A DNA stretch of 64,000 bases from SMWD01 sp002729875. GTDB lineage: Bacteria > Pseudomonadota > Gammaproteobacteria > Steroidobacterales > GCA-2729495. Each line of letters starts with the position of its first letter. Positions within the stretch are counted from its first letter, which is position 1. Positions 17,426-26,638 of the stretch are shown here, piece after piece. The notes below the pieces were generated by a model, which was not told the DNA's origin, made no database searches, and was given only the letters and a program-made list of their open reading frames with translations. The stretch is from contig DASCMH010000009.1 of NCBI GenBank assembly GCA_036010905.1, positions 173,818 through 237,817 of the forward strand. The letters are read 5' to 3'. Position numbers and translations under genes: made by a program.

Positions 17426-18636
17426 GCCTGGCGCCCCGCCAAAGCCATAATCGGGTCGATTGCTGCGGCCTTGCGTGCCGGCCAGATGCCGAAGAAAATG
17501 CCGCACACCAGTGCCACCGTGAACGCCCCGACAGCAGCCCAGGCCGGCGGCATAAAAATATATTCCGGATACAGTCCACGCACACCGATGATGACCAGGT
17601 AACTAAAACCAAGACCGGTGATACCGCCTAACACAGCCAGGAACGCGGCCTCGGTCAGGAACAGCGCAACAATCTGCCGGTGCGTGGCGCCAAGCGCCTT
17701 GAGCAGGCCGACTTCCCGGGTGCGCTGGCTGACAGCAACCAGCATGACATTCATGATTAGTACGCCGGCAACAATCAGGCTAATTGCCGCGATACCGGCC
17801 AGTGCCCGGGTCAGGGTGTCGAAAATTCCGTCAAATGTCTGCAGGACAGCATCCTGAGTAATCACTGTAATGTCTTCTTCGCCGTAATGGCGTGTCTTGA
17901 TGATCCGAATGATATCCAGCCTGGCCCGATCCATCGACTCACGATCGGTGGCCTGAGCAATAATCCGAAACAGGCCGGACACGTCAAATAACATTTGTGT
18001 ATAACCCACCGGTACGATGACGACCTCATTGACATCAATCATGATGGAGGTTCCCTGATCTGCCAGTACGCCGGTTACCCGGCAGCGGCGCGTACCAATG
18101 CGTAACCACTTGCCAATCGGCGGTTCATCACCGAACAACTCGGTCCGAATCACATTTCCAATGACACAAACCGGTGAAGCACGATCCAGATCAACGTTGG
18201 GCAAAAACTCCCCCTGCGCCATGGTCCATTGCCGAATGGTCGCAAAATCAGTTGTCGATCCGAGTATTGTCGTTTCACGCTCCAGGTTACCCTGCGATAC
18301 GGTCGCCGAGCCGACAATCACCGGAGCAATGTAGCGGATCGCCGGGCTGCGCAGCAACGCACGGGCATCATCAAGGGTCAGGTCACGCTCGGTGGTACCC
18401 ACCATCGCACCTGGTGCGGTGCCTGCCGTTTCGGTCCTGCCGGGCATGACGATAACGATATTGGTACCCAGTGTCTGGAATGCCTGCCCCACATAACCGC
18501 GTGCCGACTCCCCGAGTGCAGTTAGCATTAACACCGCACCGACACCGATTGAGGTCGCCAGCAACATCATGCCGGTACGCAGTGGGTAGCGAATCACGGC
18601 GCCGAACGCAATCCGGTTGCAATCGAAAAACCTCAT
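17422..18636 (-). CDS. MacB-like ABC transporter permease (first subunit)
   Basis: 404 residues with the same architecture as the neighbouring permease: one N-terminal helix (MMLLATSIGVGAVLMLTALGE), a periplasmic domain, and a C-terminal FtsX segment (VAGVLIMNVMLVAVSQRTREVGLLKALGA). The final SEIGLLRSLGA/REVGLLKALGA-type motif is a family hallmark. The two permeases are distinct rather than recent duplicates. It lies 13 bases downstream of the ATPase. Together they make a MacAB-like mechanotransmission exporter in which ATPase and permease are separate polypeptides. Confidence 0.88.
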   Translation of the reverse strand: MRFFDCNRIAFGAVIRYPLRTGMMLLATSIGVGAVLMLTALGESARGYVGQAFQTLGTNIVIVMPGRTETAGTAPGAMVGTTERDLTLDDARALLRSPAIRYIAPVIVGSATVSQGNLERETTILGSTTDFATIRQWTMAQGEFLPNVDLDRASPVCVIGNVIRTELFGDEPPIGKWLRIGTRRCRVTGVLADQGTSIMIDVNEVVIVPVGYTQMLFDVSGLFRIIAQATDRESMDRARLDIIRIIKTRHYGEEDITVITQDAVLQTFDGIFDTLTRALAGIAAISLIVAGVLIMNVMLVAVSQRTREVGLLKALGATHRQIVALFLTEAAFLAVLGGITGLGFSYLVIIGVRGLYPEYIFMPPAWAAVGAFTVALVCGIFFGIWPARKAAAIDPIMALAGRQA

Positions 18637-18649
18637 GACCGCAACTCAC

Positions 18650-19321
18650 TCACTGTATGTCAATCTTGATGCGACCATCCTCTATCCGCACCTTACGCTG
18701 CGCCCGGTTACCGATAGCCGGATCGTGGGTCACAACAATCAGGGTCAGCCCCTGATTGTTCAGATTCTCCATGAGGTCAACAATTTCCTCGCCGGATTGT
18801 CGGTCAAGATTGCCGGTCGGTTCGTCGGCGAGCAAAATCATCGGCTGCATGACAATAGCCCGGGCAATCGCGACACGCTGCCGCTCACCGCCGGATAATT
18901 GATCAGGCCGGTGGTCAGCCCGGTTTGTCAGGCCGACACGCTCCAGCGCAGCAGCAACTTTGTCACGGCGATCCGCCGGCAAAAGCCCCGCCAGCACCAT
19001 CGGCAGTTCGATATTCTCCACTGCGTTCATGCGCGGCACGAGGTGGAAGGACTGAAATACAAAGCCGATTTTCTTCTGTCGAACACTCGCCAGTTCATCA
19101 TCCTGCATACTTGCTGTGCTGATGTCATCAAGCCAGTAATTGCCCGCAGACGGAGAATCCAGCAGGCCCAGTATATTCAGTAAGGTAGATTTGCCGGAAC
19201 CGGATGGCCCCATGATGGATACATACTCGCGCTGCCTGATCACCAGATCGAGATGATCGAGCGCATGCACAACCTGATCGCCGACCTGAAAGTCCCGGCA
19301 AAGACCCTCGAGTTTAATCAT
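18650..19321 (-). CDS. ABC transporter ATP-binding protein (LolD/MacB type)
   Basis: 223 residues, typical for the family. Walker A is GPSGSGKST, the signature is LSGGERQRVAIARA, Walker B ends in LLADEPTGNLD, and the H-loop is VVTHD. It hydrolyses ATP to drive the two permeases encoded immediately downstream. The order adaptor-ATPase-permease-permease on one strand, with 20 bases between adaptor and ATPase, indicates one operon. Confidence 0.93.
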   Translation of the reverse strand: MIKLEGLCRDFQVGDQVVHALDHLDLVIRQREYVSIMGPSGSGKSTLLNILGLLDSPSAGNYWLDDISTASMQDDELASVRQKKIGFVFQSFHLVPRMNAVENIELPMVLAGLLPADRRDKVAAALERVGLTNRADHRPDQLSGGERQRVAIARAIVMQPMILLADEPTGNLDRQSGEEIVDLMENLNNQGLTLIVVTHDPAIGNRAQRKVRIEDGRIKIDIQ

Positions 19322-19341
19322 GACATCAAAGGTGCCTTTGC

Positions 19342-20490
19342 CTACTCGGCCACCGCAGTCGCGCCATCGACAATACCCTCGCGATCTACCGTCAACACCA
19401 CAAGTTCGCCTTCCTCAAGACCGGACAAGACTTCGACGAATTCCCAACTCGATATACCGGTTTCTATCTCGCGCTCTGCAAGCAAGGTCCCGTCCAGTAC
19501 GAATACCCGCATGCCATCGAGAATGATCTGGGTCGGTACGCGCAGCACGTTCTCGCGTGTCACCAGTATGATCTCAACATCGGCGCTGTAACCGGGCAGC
19601 AGAACCTGTCCGTCGGTATTAACCCCATTCGGATTGCCTATCTCCGCTTCGACCTCGACCGTACGAGCCTGTTTTTCTATATCAAGCACGTAGGGGGCGA
19701 CCCGGCGGACAACACCGGGAAATTTACGACCCGGGAATGCATCCATGGTAATCAATGCCTGTTGCCCGGTCCGCACAGCCGGCGCATCGACTTCATCGAT
19801 CGGCGCACTTATATACAAGCAACTGGCATCGATTAGATCGACGGTCGGTGGGGTCGGAATGCCGACCGGAGATGGGGTCACGAACTCACCGAGTTCACCG
19901 TTTATCTCGGCGATAACACCATCGAAAGGAGCACGTAGCAAGGTGCGCTCAAGCCGTGCGGTTGCAACGTCAACCTGAGCCTCACCAACCTTGATTACAT
20001 CCCGGGCGGCTGCACAGCCGGCCTGCCGCGCCTGGGACTCACCGACGGCGCGGTTGGTTTCTTCTTCGGCGGCCAGACCCCTGGCCAGCAGGCTGGTCAG
20101 ACGTTGCGCCTCATCCCTGGCGACATTTGCGCGCACACAAACTTCTTCCATACGCCCACGACTGGCCACTACATCCCGTCGCGTCAACTCCAGTTCGGCG
20201 CGCAAATCGTCATTCCACAATTCCAGCATGATCTGCCCGGTCTTGACCGTATCGCCCTCGCGTACCGGTAACTCGGCAATCTGACCACCAAGTGACGGCG
20301 ACATACCCGCCCGCCGACAGGCGTCAACGGTACCGGCCCGGGTATTGGACACCGTCGACATCACCTCGCCACGCTCGACTGGAACGACACCCACACGCAC
20401 CGGTTGCGAGCGCCCGACCAGTTGCCAGGCCATTATCGCAACCATGCCAGCCGCTATCAGTAATAGAGTCCGGACCCACTTGGTATTCAC
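19342..20490 (-). CDS. HlyD/MacA-like periplasmic adaptor
   Basis: 382 residues. An N-terminal membrane anchor (LLLIAAGMVAIMAWQLVG), a biotinyl-lipoyl-like segment (ELPVREGDTVKTGQIMLEL), a helical hairpin rich in Arg, Glu and Ala, and a beta-barrel region (LRAPFDGVIAEINGELGEFV) follow in the order expected of a membrane fusion protein. It should bridge the MacB-like permeases to an outer-membrane channel such as TolC, which is not encoded here. The substrate could be a lipid, peptide or small molecule. Confidence 0.9.
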   Translation of the reverse strand: MNTKWVRTLLLIAAGMVAIMAWQLVGRSQPVRVGVVPVERGEVMSTVSNTRAGTVDACRRAGMSPSLGGQIAELPVREGDTVKTGQIMLELWNDDLRAELELTRRDVVASRGRMEEVCVRANVARDEAQRLTSLLARGLAAEEETNRAVGESQARQAGCAAARDVIKVGEAQVDVATARLERTLLRAPFDGVIAEINGELGEFVTPSPVGIPTPPTVDLIDASCLYISAPIDEVDAPAVRTGQQALITMDAFPGRKFPGVVRRVAPYVLDIEKQARTVEVEAEIGNPNGVNTDGQVLLPGYSADVEIILVTRENVLRVPTQIILDGMRVFVLDGTLLAEREIETGISSWEFVEVLSGLEEGELVVLTVDREGIVDGATAVAE

Positions 20491-20577
20491 TATTAAAGTC
20501 TCCAGCCGAAGTATTACCGTTGTGGAGCATTATATCGGCACAGACCAACGGCTGCCTGACAATCGAGCCTCTGTTTT

Positions 20578-21510
20578 CTAGCGAAGATACTCCCGGCAAC
20601 GAGGATCGCCATCCGGCACTTCCGGATCGGTTCCGGCGCCACGAGGATATCGCTCACGGTCGCAAAGTGCGGCCAGTAAATCCAGCAAAGCCGAGGTCTG
20701 CTCGGTGGCGGTAAGATTCAATGACAATTCTGCACCCATCTCCGAGCCAGGCTCACCGGACAACGCAATCATCGCAATGGCATAACCATAGTGTCGCGCA
20801 TGCTGACCGAGGCTTTGCTCACCGTTATCGAAAATAATTTTTGTCGCATCCTCGCCATGGCATTCGGCACACTGCGCGGCATAGAACCGGTGGCCCCGCT
20901 CGGCATCACCACCGGGCGCAAGAATAAAACCTTTCGGCGCTTCGCCGGACAGAGCATACAGATCATCCGGATGCGGTAACTGCCCGTCGCGCACCGCCAG
21001 CATGAAATCGACCAGTGCCCCGATCTCATCCGGGAGCAGAACATCACCGTATACCGGGATGCCAAGCCCCCGATTGCCATTCGTCAAAGCGGCAACCCAG
21101 AACCCACGCGTTGCACCGGCATGCTGTGGGCTCAATGGACCAGTCTGCAGCACCCACGGTTTGGCCTGATGCTCACGCCCGTAGATACCGGCATCGCCAC
21201 GCATATCCCAACCGAACAGGTTCTTGAGCCGATAGTTGTGACCGGTATTCTCGATCGGCTCACCATCGGCACCGTTCAGGGTGCCATTGCCATGCGGGCC
21301 ACCCTGCCCGTCAACCCCGGGGGTATCCGGATCATCCGGAATAAAGCTCTCCTCGATCTCGTCATACCACATGTCGAACAGCCGTCCACCGAATGCCCGG
21401 CGCTCAAAATCATCAGCCTGTTCAGCAGCGCAGAAAAGATCGTGGGTCGGTGAGCATGCGATCACCCCGCTGATCAGTAAAACCAGGCTCATACACCACA
21501 CATACTTCAT
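20578..21510 (-). CDS. c-type cytochrome lipoprotein
   Basis: 310 residues. A lipoprotein-type leader ends VIAC. A single CxxCH haem motif (AAQCAECHGED) is in the C-terminal half, with a typical class I cytochrome neighbourhood. The N-terminal part is Trp/Asn rich (NYRLKNLFGWDMRGDAGIYG) and resembles cytochromes that accompany periplasmic dehydrogenases. AGGAG precedes the ATG. It lies upstream of the exporter genes on the same strand with an 87-base gap, so co-transcription is possible. It probably carries electrons in the periplasm; its partner is unknown. Confidence 0.82.
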   Translation of the reverse strand: MKYVWCMSLVLLISGVIACSPTHDLFCAAEQADDFERRAFGGRLFDMWYDEIEESFIPDDPDTPGVDGQGGPHGNGTLNGADGEPIENTGHNYRLKNLFGWDMRGDAGIYGREHQAKPWVLQTGPLSPQHAGATRGFWVAALTNGNRGLGIPVYGDVLLPDEIGALVDFMLAVRDGQLPHPDDLYALSGEAPKGFILAPGGDAERGHRFYAAQCAECHGEDATKIIFDNGEQSLGQHARHYGYAIAMIALSGEPGSEMGAELSLNLTATEQTSALLDLLAALCDRERYPRGAGTDPEVPDGDPRCREYLR

Positions 21511-21554
21511 TACAATCTCCTGTTGTCAGGGTCATGGAACCCTACCGGCATACT

Positions 21555-22310
21555 TTAATACCGAACAAGCGGTGGATAGCCGTAAGCTTCTATGACCGAC
21601 ATCGGCACACCACTTTCCTTCGCAAACTGAATTCCGATGTCATCAACGGTTAACCATTCGAGCAGACGTTGCCGGTGTTGATTCATGGCCACATGATCAT
21701 CATCTGTCGGGACATCGTCACTTGTCAGCGTCACTATGTCGCGGTAAGCCGCCAGCCCGGCATGTAACAATTCATCAGGGAATGAATCGGAATCGCTCGC
21801 TGCAAAAAAGTCCATAACACCGCATTCCGAGACAAGGCCGGCGAGTATTCGGCCAGACTCCCCCTTGTAACGATCGTCAAAATCCCGCTCATGCCGTTCA
21901 TAGACAGGCTTCAAGGCAGTCGTAAGAATCTCAATCGCTGCAGGGTTCGGCTTGTTATTCTGAAAAAAAACATCAATACAGAAGACTACTGACTTTCCGG
22001 CGGCCTCAGTCTGATTCAGATTCATTAAAAATATCAAGCCCGGCACCCGTGGATTCACCGGGTACGCCAGGGTTTCAAAGAGCTTGATACTACCCGGACT
22101 GTTATAAATTTTACCGTCGACGATATGCAGCATCGCATAACCGGCCTTATCCAGGACTGCACCACGCGAAGTTTGCGACCGACACCACCAATTTTCGGCT
22201 TGTTTTTCGCTTGGCGCTTCAGTTGCCTCACGACCATTTATATCAGCATAAAATTCAGCGAGCAGATCGGGATAACTGTCACACGGGTACTGGAACCCGG
22301 TCTTGTTCAA
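21555..22310 (-). CDS. Unknown soluble protein
   Basis: 251 residues without a signal peptide or membrane segment. The sequence has a mixed alpha/beta character with Trp-Trp-Cys (AENWWCRSQ) near residue 42 and an acidic C-terminal half. I do not recognise the family. Its start overlaps the stop of the DinB-like gene by four bases, so the pair is likely translationally coupled and co-regulated. No catalytic motif is evident. Confidence 0.6.
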   Translation of the reverse strand: MNKTGFQYPCDSYPDLLAEFYADINGREATEAPSEKQAENWWCRSQTSRGAVLDKAGYAMLHIVDGKIYNSPGSIKLFETLAYPVNPRVPGLIFLMNLNQTEAAGKSVVFCIDVFFQNNKPNPAAIEILTTALKPVYERHERDFDDRYKGESGRILAGLVSECGVMDFFAASDSDSFPDELLHAGLAAYRDIVTLTSDDVPTDDDHVAMNQHRQRLLEWLTVDDIGIQFAKESGVPMSVIEAYGYPPLVRY

Positions 22311-22807
22311 GATGGTCCTGCTGTAACGTGCGCTCTAACACCCTCAATCCACGGCAGGTCTGTCGCACCAAAGTTCAACCCGGCCTGGCTTAGCAGGGTC
22401 GAAAGCTGACCACGATGATGGGTTTGATGGTTAAAGAAGTGGGTGATGGTAACCCATAGAGGGAGCTGCAGCCCGTCACTGAATGGCACTTGTAACGATT
22501 TAACCGTCAATCCCTCTACCCAGACTTTGATATCGGCATCGGTTTGCTCACGTCCGCTGCGCTGTTCGGCGAAGTTGTCATACAACTCTTCGAAAAGCGA
22601 ACTAAATGAAATGGGGTTACCGAGAAAACCACTCAGCCAAAGCCGGTCGGTCAACAGCATGTGATTGAGCGTGCCAAATATTGACTTAAAATAGGCGCCC
22701 CGGTCTTGCCTGAGCTCCTCTTCTCCAAGCTGTTCACAGACAGTGTAAAACTGCTGATTCATTTGCCGCTGGTAAGCCGCCAATACCTGAAATTGTTGCA
22801 GCATCAT
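22307..22807 (-). CDS. DinB-family protein
   Basis: About 166 residues with the four-helix DinB/YfiT-like fold. The metal-binding histidines are visible as LNHMLLTDRLW near residue 45 and HFFNHQTHHRGQ near 125 (three-His site). An in-frame GTG at 22828 is possible; the ATG at 22807 is preferred because AGGGA lies nine bases upstream. Family members include thiol-dependent S-transferases (bacillithiol and mycothiol type), but the substrate here is unknown. It is coupled to the downstream unknown gene. Confidence 0.85.
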   Translation of the reverse strand: MMLQQFQVLAAYQRQMNQQFYTVCEQLGEEELRQDRGAYFKSIFGTLNHMLLTDRLWLSGFLGNPISFSSLFEELYDNFAEQRSGREQTDADIKVWVEGLTVKSLQVPFSDGLQLPLWVTITHFFNHQTHHRGQLSTLLSQAGLNFGATDLPWIEGVRAHVTAGPS

Positions 22808-23205
22808 GGTTATTGTTCCCTGAGTCACTTCATCCGGTTATGCCCGGCAAACTGCGCTGAGATACAGACCCCAGCAAAATCTTATGGGTAATTCTACCAT
22901 CCCGAAGATGCTGAGTAATGACCTGCACCCGGCATAAGCACAAGATTAAAAAGTGCTGCTACCCGGCACTGATTGCCAAACTCGACTCCGAAGCCGGCCA
23001 ACCTGATGGCCTGACGGTAATTCACCCTATGAGGTAGCGGTTTTTCTCGCTCCGATGCCGGTAGTCGACCTGCGTGGGTCTGCCCACAGGCTCAGAGAGG
23101 GAAAAATCCTTGATCTCATCGATAACGTGACTGCAAAATTCGGCAAACCCTGGCCGGGCATAGGGCCATCAAAACCCCAAAAGTGAATAACAGCAAAGAT
23201 GCCCG
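22808..23205. other. Intergenic region with a short ORF tail
   Basis: About 400 bases without a confident gene. An in-frame stretch on the plus strand ends at 23186 (43 codons from ATG 23055) and reads GKILDLIDNVTAKFGKPWPG near its end. This looks protein-like and could be the tail of a decayed gene, but I cannot assign it. The rest shows no repeat or strong hairpin. Confidence 0.3.
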
Positions 23206-23234
23206 TTCATTGGCGTGTTTTTCTCGGCTATAAT
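23206..23234 (+). promoter_or_regulatory. Putative sigma70-type promoter for the exported SDR
   Basis: TTCATT (23206-23211) and TATAAT (23229-23234) are separated by 17 bases. The -10 hexamer is a consensus match, the -35 is weak. It lies 36 bases before the ATG at 23270. Confidence 0.45.
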
Positions 23235-23269
23235 TTGACCAATAAATGCGCCCAACCAGAGAAATAATA

Positions 23270-24079
23270 ATGCTTAAAGCCCCTGTAAAATCACTCAGCC
23301 TGCTGCTGCTCATTATCTCATCAACCGCATGGGCAGACCTTGATCCAGCCAGTCCAACCGTGTTTATCACCGGCGCCAATCGCGGCATCGGCCTTGAATT
23401 CGTCAAGCAATATGCTGCTCTTGGCTGGAATGTCATTGCAACCACGCGTAAGCCTGAAAAAGCTGAACAGTTGCAAGCCCTGGTTACCACCCATGAGAAG
23501 ATAGTTATCGAGCAGCTCGATGTCACCGACTTTGCCCGCATCGATGAACTCGCGGCTAAATATACCGAGCAAACCATCGATGTTTTACTCAGCAATGCCG
23601 GCATTACCCCGAAGTACAAATCTGCTTTCAGGCGTGTATCCGGTGTGAACTGGGATATAGCGCGAAACAGCATGGCCGTCAATGCCATCGCCCCGCTGAA
23701 ACTTGCCCAGGCATTCATGGCTGCAGTCGCCGCTTCCGAACAAAAGAAAATGATCATCATTTCCAGCAAGGGCGGCTCATTTGGGCTCAGCCCGAAAATG
23801 CCGATAATGTACAGCTACCGCGCCAGCAAGGCCGCGTTGAATATGTACATGTATACACTCTCGTTCGAAACACCTAAGAAAGGCATCACCCTGATACTGC
23901 TGTCACCCGGACAGGTCGATACAATGGAGGATAGCGATCAATTCAAGGGCATAAAAATTCCCAACATGATCGAAACCAACGAAAGCGTAGAAAAAATGCT
24001 AAAGGTAATCGACGGCCTCACCCCGGAAGATAACGGCAAGTTCCTAACCTACGAAGATGGTTCTGTCTTACCCTGGTAA
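23270..24079 (+). CDS. Exported short-chain dehydrogenase (C-factor-like SDR)
   Basis: 269 residues from the ATG at 23270. A signal peptide (SLSLLLLIISSTAWA) precedes the SDR domain. The cofactor motif is ITGANRGIGLEFV, with the SNAG motif in the middle and catalytic Ser-Tyr-x3-Lys visible as ISSKGG and YSYRASKAALN. It resembles the C-factor/sniffer group of SDRs. An upstream in-frame ATG at 23246 is only 12 bases past the promoter -10 box, so the later start is preferred. The leader is unexpected for an NAD(P)-dependent enzyme. The following gene also carries an N-terminal hydrophobic segment. Confidence 0.85.
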   Translation: MLKAPVKSLSLLLLIISSTAWADLDPASPTVFITGANRGIGLEFVKQYAALGWNVIATTRKPEKAEQLQALVTTHEKIVIEQLDVTDFARIDELAAKYTEQTIDVLLSNAGITPKYKSAFRRVSGVNWDIARNSMAVNAIAPLKLAQAFMAAVAASEQKKMIIISSKGGSFGLSPKMPIMYSYRASKAALNMYMYTLSFETPKKGITLILLSPGQVDTMEDSDQFKGIKIPNMIETNESVEKMLKVIDGLTPEDNGKFLTYEDGSVLPW

Positions 24080-24176
24080 CCGCCTTAGCAACGAAGATCA
24101 GCGGGAATAACGACTGAACCGGCTGCCAAAAAAATATTACAAGTAAAAGTATTCTACGCATATTTGGAGGTCTGGC

Positions 24177-25196
24177 ATGCGCAAAATACTGATGATACTT
24201 ATTGTATTACTGGTTGGCGTATTATCGCTTTTCACTTTCAACCACTATGACGTGCAATCAGCCGGCGATGCTGTTGCGGTTAATTCTTACACGCCTGTTC
24301 TGCGTACTCCGGATGCCCGGTTTGCATCCCTGCATGACTTTATGTACGAACCACGCTATGTCGAGATCAGAGACTCTGACCTCGGCAACCTGCGTGTTCA
24401 CTATCTTGATGAAGGGCCTGCCGACGGACACATAATTTTACTGCTGCATGGACAGGCTACCTGGAGTTATTCCTACAGAAAAATGATCCCGCTGCTAACC
24501 GCTGCCGGTTACCGGGTGGTGGTTCCGGACCTGATTGGTTTCGGCCGCTCCGATAAACCCGCGGACTGGAATGCCCACACCTACCAAAAGCAAATCGATT
24601 GGCTGACCGCAACTCTCGAGGCGCTGGACATCAGGAACAGTACCGGTTTTATGTTTGACTGGGGCGGCTACTTTGGCCTGCCTGTGGCCGTTGAGCACCC
24701 CGAGATCTTTTCCCGACTCATACTGGTCACCACGATCGTGCCACGCGCCAACAGCATCCTGAGTGCCGTCTGGGTCGCCGGATGGCGACGCTATACCCTG
24801 AAGCCGGATATATTCCCAATCAGCGGCATGGTCTCGGACATGACCGTTAAAGACCTCGATGCCGATACCCGCAAAGGACTCGATGCCCCATATCCCAACG
24901 AATCCTATAAGGGTGGCCCGCGCCGCCTGCCAATGCTGATCCCGGCAACGATGCTAAACCCCGCCGATGCGCTGAATCGTGAAGTGTGGAAAAAACTCGG
25001 CAACTGGACCAAACCGACACTGACGCTGGTCAGCCAACAGATTGCCGAACGCAGTTTCAAACCGGAAGAACTTCACGATCAGATTCCCGGCACCCGCAAC
25101 CAGCCACATGAAATTTACCCGGACACCGGTTTCTTCCTGATCGAGGAAAACCCGGAAACACTGGCCAGAAAGACGATCGAATTTATTGAAAGATAA
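24177..25196 (+). CDS. Haloalkane-dehalogenase-like alpha/beta hydrolase without acid and His
   Basis: 339 residues. The first about 20 are a signal anchor (ILMILIVLLVGVLSLFTF). The body follows haloalkane dehalogenases of subfamily I: LLLHGQATWSYSYRKM corresponds to the HGEPTWSYLYR motif with E to Q and P to A. The nucleophile segment is FDWGGYFGLP, so Asp and the halide-binding Trp are kept. Two catalytic positions differ: the acid region (normally FSDxD-like) reads TLVSQQIAER, and the catalytic His motif (GHFLQE) reads TGFFLIEE. If the alignment holds, hydrolytic turnover of the covalent ester should fail. GGAGG precedes the ATG. Confidence 0.8.
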   Translation: MRKILMILIVLLVGVLSLFTFNHYDVQSAGDAVAVNSYTPVLRTPDARFASLHDFMYEPRYVEIRDSDLGNLRVHYLDEGPADGHIILLLHGQATWSYSYRKMIPLLTAAGYRVVVPDLIGFGRSDKPADWNAHTYQKQIDWLTATLEALDIRNSTGFMFDWGGYFGLPVAVEHPEIFSRLILVTTIVPRANSILSAVWVAGWRRYTLKPDIFPISGMVSDMTVKDLDADTRKGLDAPYPNESYKGGPRRLPMLIPATMLNPADALNREVWKKLGNWTKPTLTLVSQQIAERSFKPEELHDQIPGTRNQPHEIYPDTGFFLIEENPETLARKTIEFIER

Positions 25197-25684
25197 TGGT
25201 TGCCTGTCTACTTTCGTGGTACTGGAGTCAACACCCCGGCACCCGGCAAGTCAAAGAGCGCTGCACTGGTGTCAGGATGTACTTGCGGCATTTACTTCGG
25301 CTCTCCTGACGGCACAGGTTTGGGAACATGGGCAGCACAATTGGGCGCCACCTGTTCGATCTCAACCCGGATGGCTTGGAGATGATCCGCAAACAACATT
25401 CCAACCTGCGAGTTTTACAAAATATTGCCCACACTCATGAAAGCTCCATTACCGTCAAAGTCCGGAAAAGCAAGTTGTTTGCCACCTTTGCTGGGCGGTG
25501 ATTTCTCCCGCATGAAAATTTTTACCATCAGGCACGAGCCAATCGTCAACTAAACGACCGCAAATAAATAACGCCACTTAATACCGGCTTGAAATAAAGC
25601 TTTTTCTCTATTACAAGGCATAGTGGATACTTTTTCGGGTCATAAATACATCCGGCCCCGTGCTATCCGGTTATCATCGCCATC
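25197..25684. other. Intergenic region, no confident gene
   Basis: About 490 bases. A 62-codon plus-strand ORF (ATG 25328 to TGA 25514-25516) begins MGSTIGRHLFDLNPDGLEMI, which reads like a protein, but the later codons do not. A decayed gene is possible. The 5' region of the EamA gene begins at its end. No inverted repeat stands out. Confidence 0.3.
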
Positions 25685-26569
25685 GTGACTGAAGATTCTC
25701 CAGAAGAACACTCGGTTCGACCCCATTTATTGCTGTTCGTGGGTGCAACACTGATCAGCCTGTCACCCATATGGGTCAGGCTGGTTACGGTACCCCCGAC
25801 AGTCAGCGCATTCTACCGGGTCCTGATCGGTGGCATTGCGCTGGTAATATTTCTCATGGTCACTCGCCAGCGGCTTGATTTATCTCGCCGGATCCTTGTC
25901 ATGCTGTTGGTCGCGGCGCTTTTTTTCTCGCTGGATCTGTGGTTCTGGCATCGAAGCATTGCTTACGTAGGGCCCGGTCTGGCCACCCTGCTGGCCAACT
26001 TCCAGGTATTTTTCATGATGCTGGCCGGAATTTTATTGCTTGCCCAGGCACCACGCGCCAGACAACTGGTTGCGGTACCGCTGGCAATCATGGGACTTGC
26101 GCTGCTGGTCGGTTTCGAATGGCAGACACTGACCGCAAACTATCGCTTCGGCATCGGGCTGGGATTACTGACAGCAATGGCTTACACCGGATACCTGCTC
26201 AGCCTGCGCACGGCACGTTCATTGTCCAGCCATCGAATGCCAACCCGCGAAGTGGCGATCGTGTCGCTAACCACTGCCCTGCTGCTTGGCATCAGTGTCG
26301 GCATGGAAGGAGCCTCACTGCTGATTCCGACCCCGGCCGATGTCGGTTGGTTATTCGCCTACGGAATACTGTCGCACTGCATCGGTTGGCTGCTCATTGC
26401 GGCCAGCCTGCCCAAAGTCACAGCCACCGAAGCCGGTCTGGCGCTACTGCTGCAACCTGCCCTGAGTTATTTATGGGAAGTGCTATGGTTCGGGCGCGTA
26501 TTGACTGTTATGGAAGCGACAGGCGCGGTGATTGCGCTGGCTGCCATTTATCTTGGCTCGCGCAATTAA
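25685..26569 (+). CDS. EamA/DMT-family transporter
   Basis: 294 residues with ten hydrophobic helices in two homologous halves, the usual drug/metabolite transporter layout. The start codon is GTG after a TCGCCATC context. Typical segments are LISLSPIWVRLVTVPPTV in helix 1 and PALSYLWEVLWFGRVLT near the end. It sits in the inner membrane and exports or exchanges a small metabolite; the substrate cannot be predicted. It is convergent with the NnrU gene. Confidence 0.88.
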   Translation: MTEDSPEEHSVRPHLLLFVGATLISLSPIWVRLVTVPPTVSAFYRVLIGGIALVIFLMVTRQRLDLSRRILVMLLVAALFFSLDLWFWHRSIAYVGPGLATLLANFQVFFMMLAGILLLAQAPRARQLVAVPLAIMGLALLVGFEWQTLTANYRFGIGLGLLTAMAYTGYLLSLRTARSLSSHRMPTREVAIVSLTTALLLGISVGMEGASLLIPTPADVGWLFAYGILSHCIGWLLIAASLPKVTATEAGLALLLQPALSYLWEVLWFGRVLTVMEATGAVIALAAIYLGSRN

Positions 26570-26638
26570 AAATATATCCCCGGTTGTGAATCCCCGGTCG
26601 CTGTTGCCATCGAAGCGGTGATTTCTTTCTATAGCTTT

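Noticed and set aside
24177..25196. Active haloalkane dehalogenase
   Set aside because: Acid and His positions do not match the catalytic residues.
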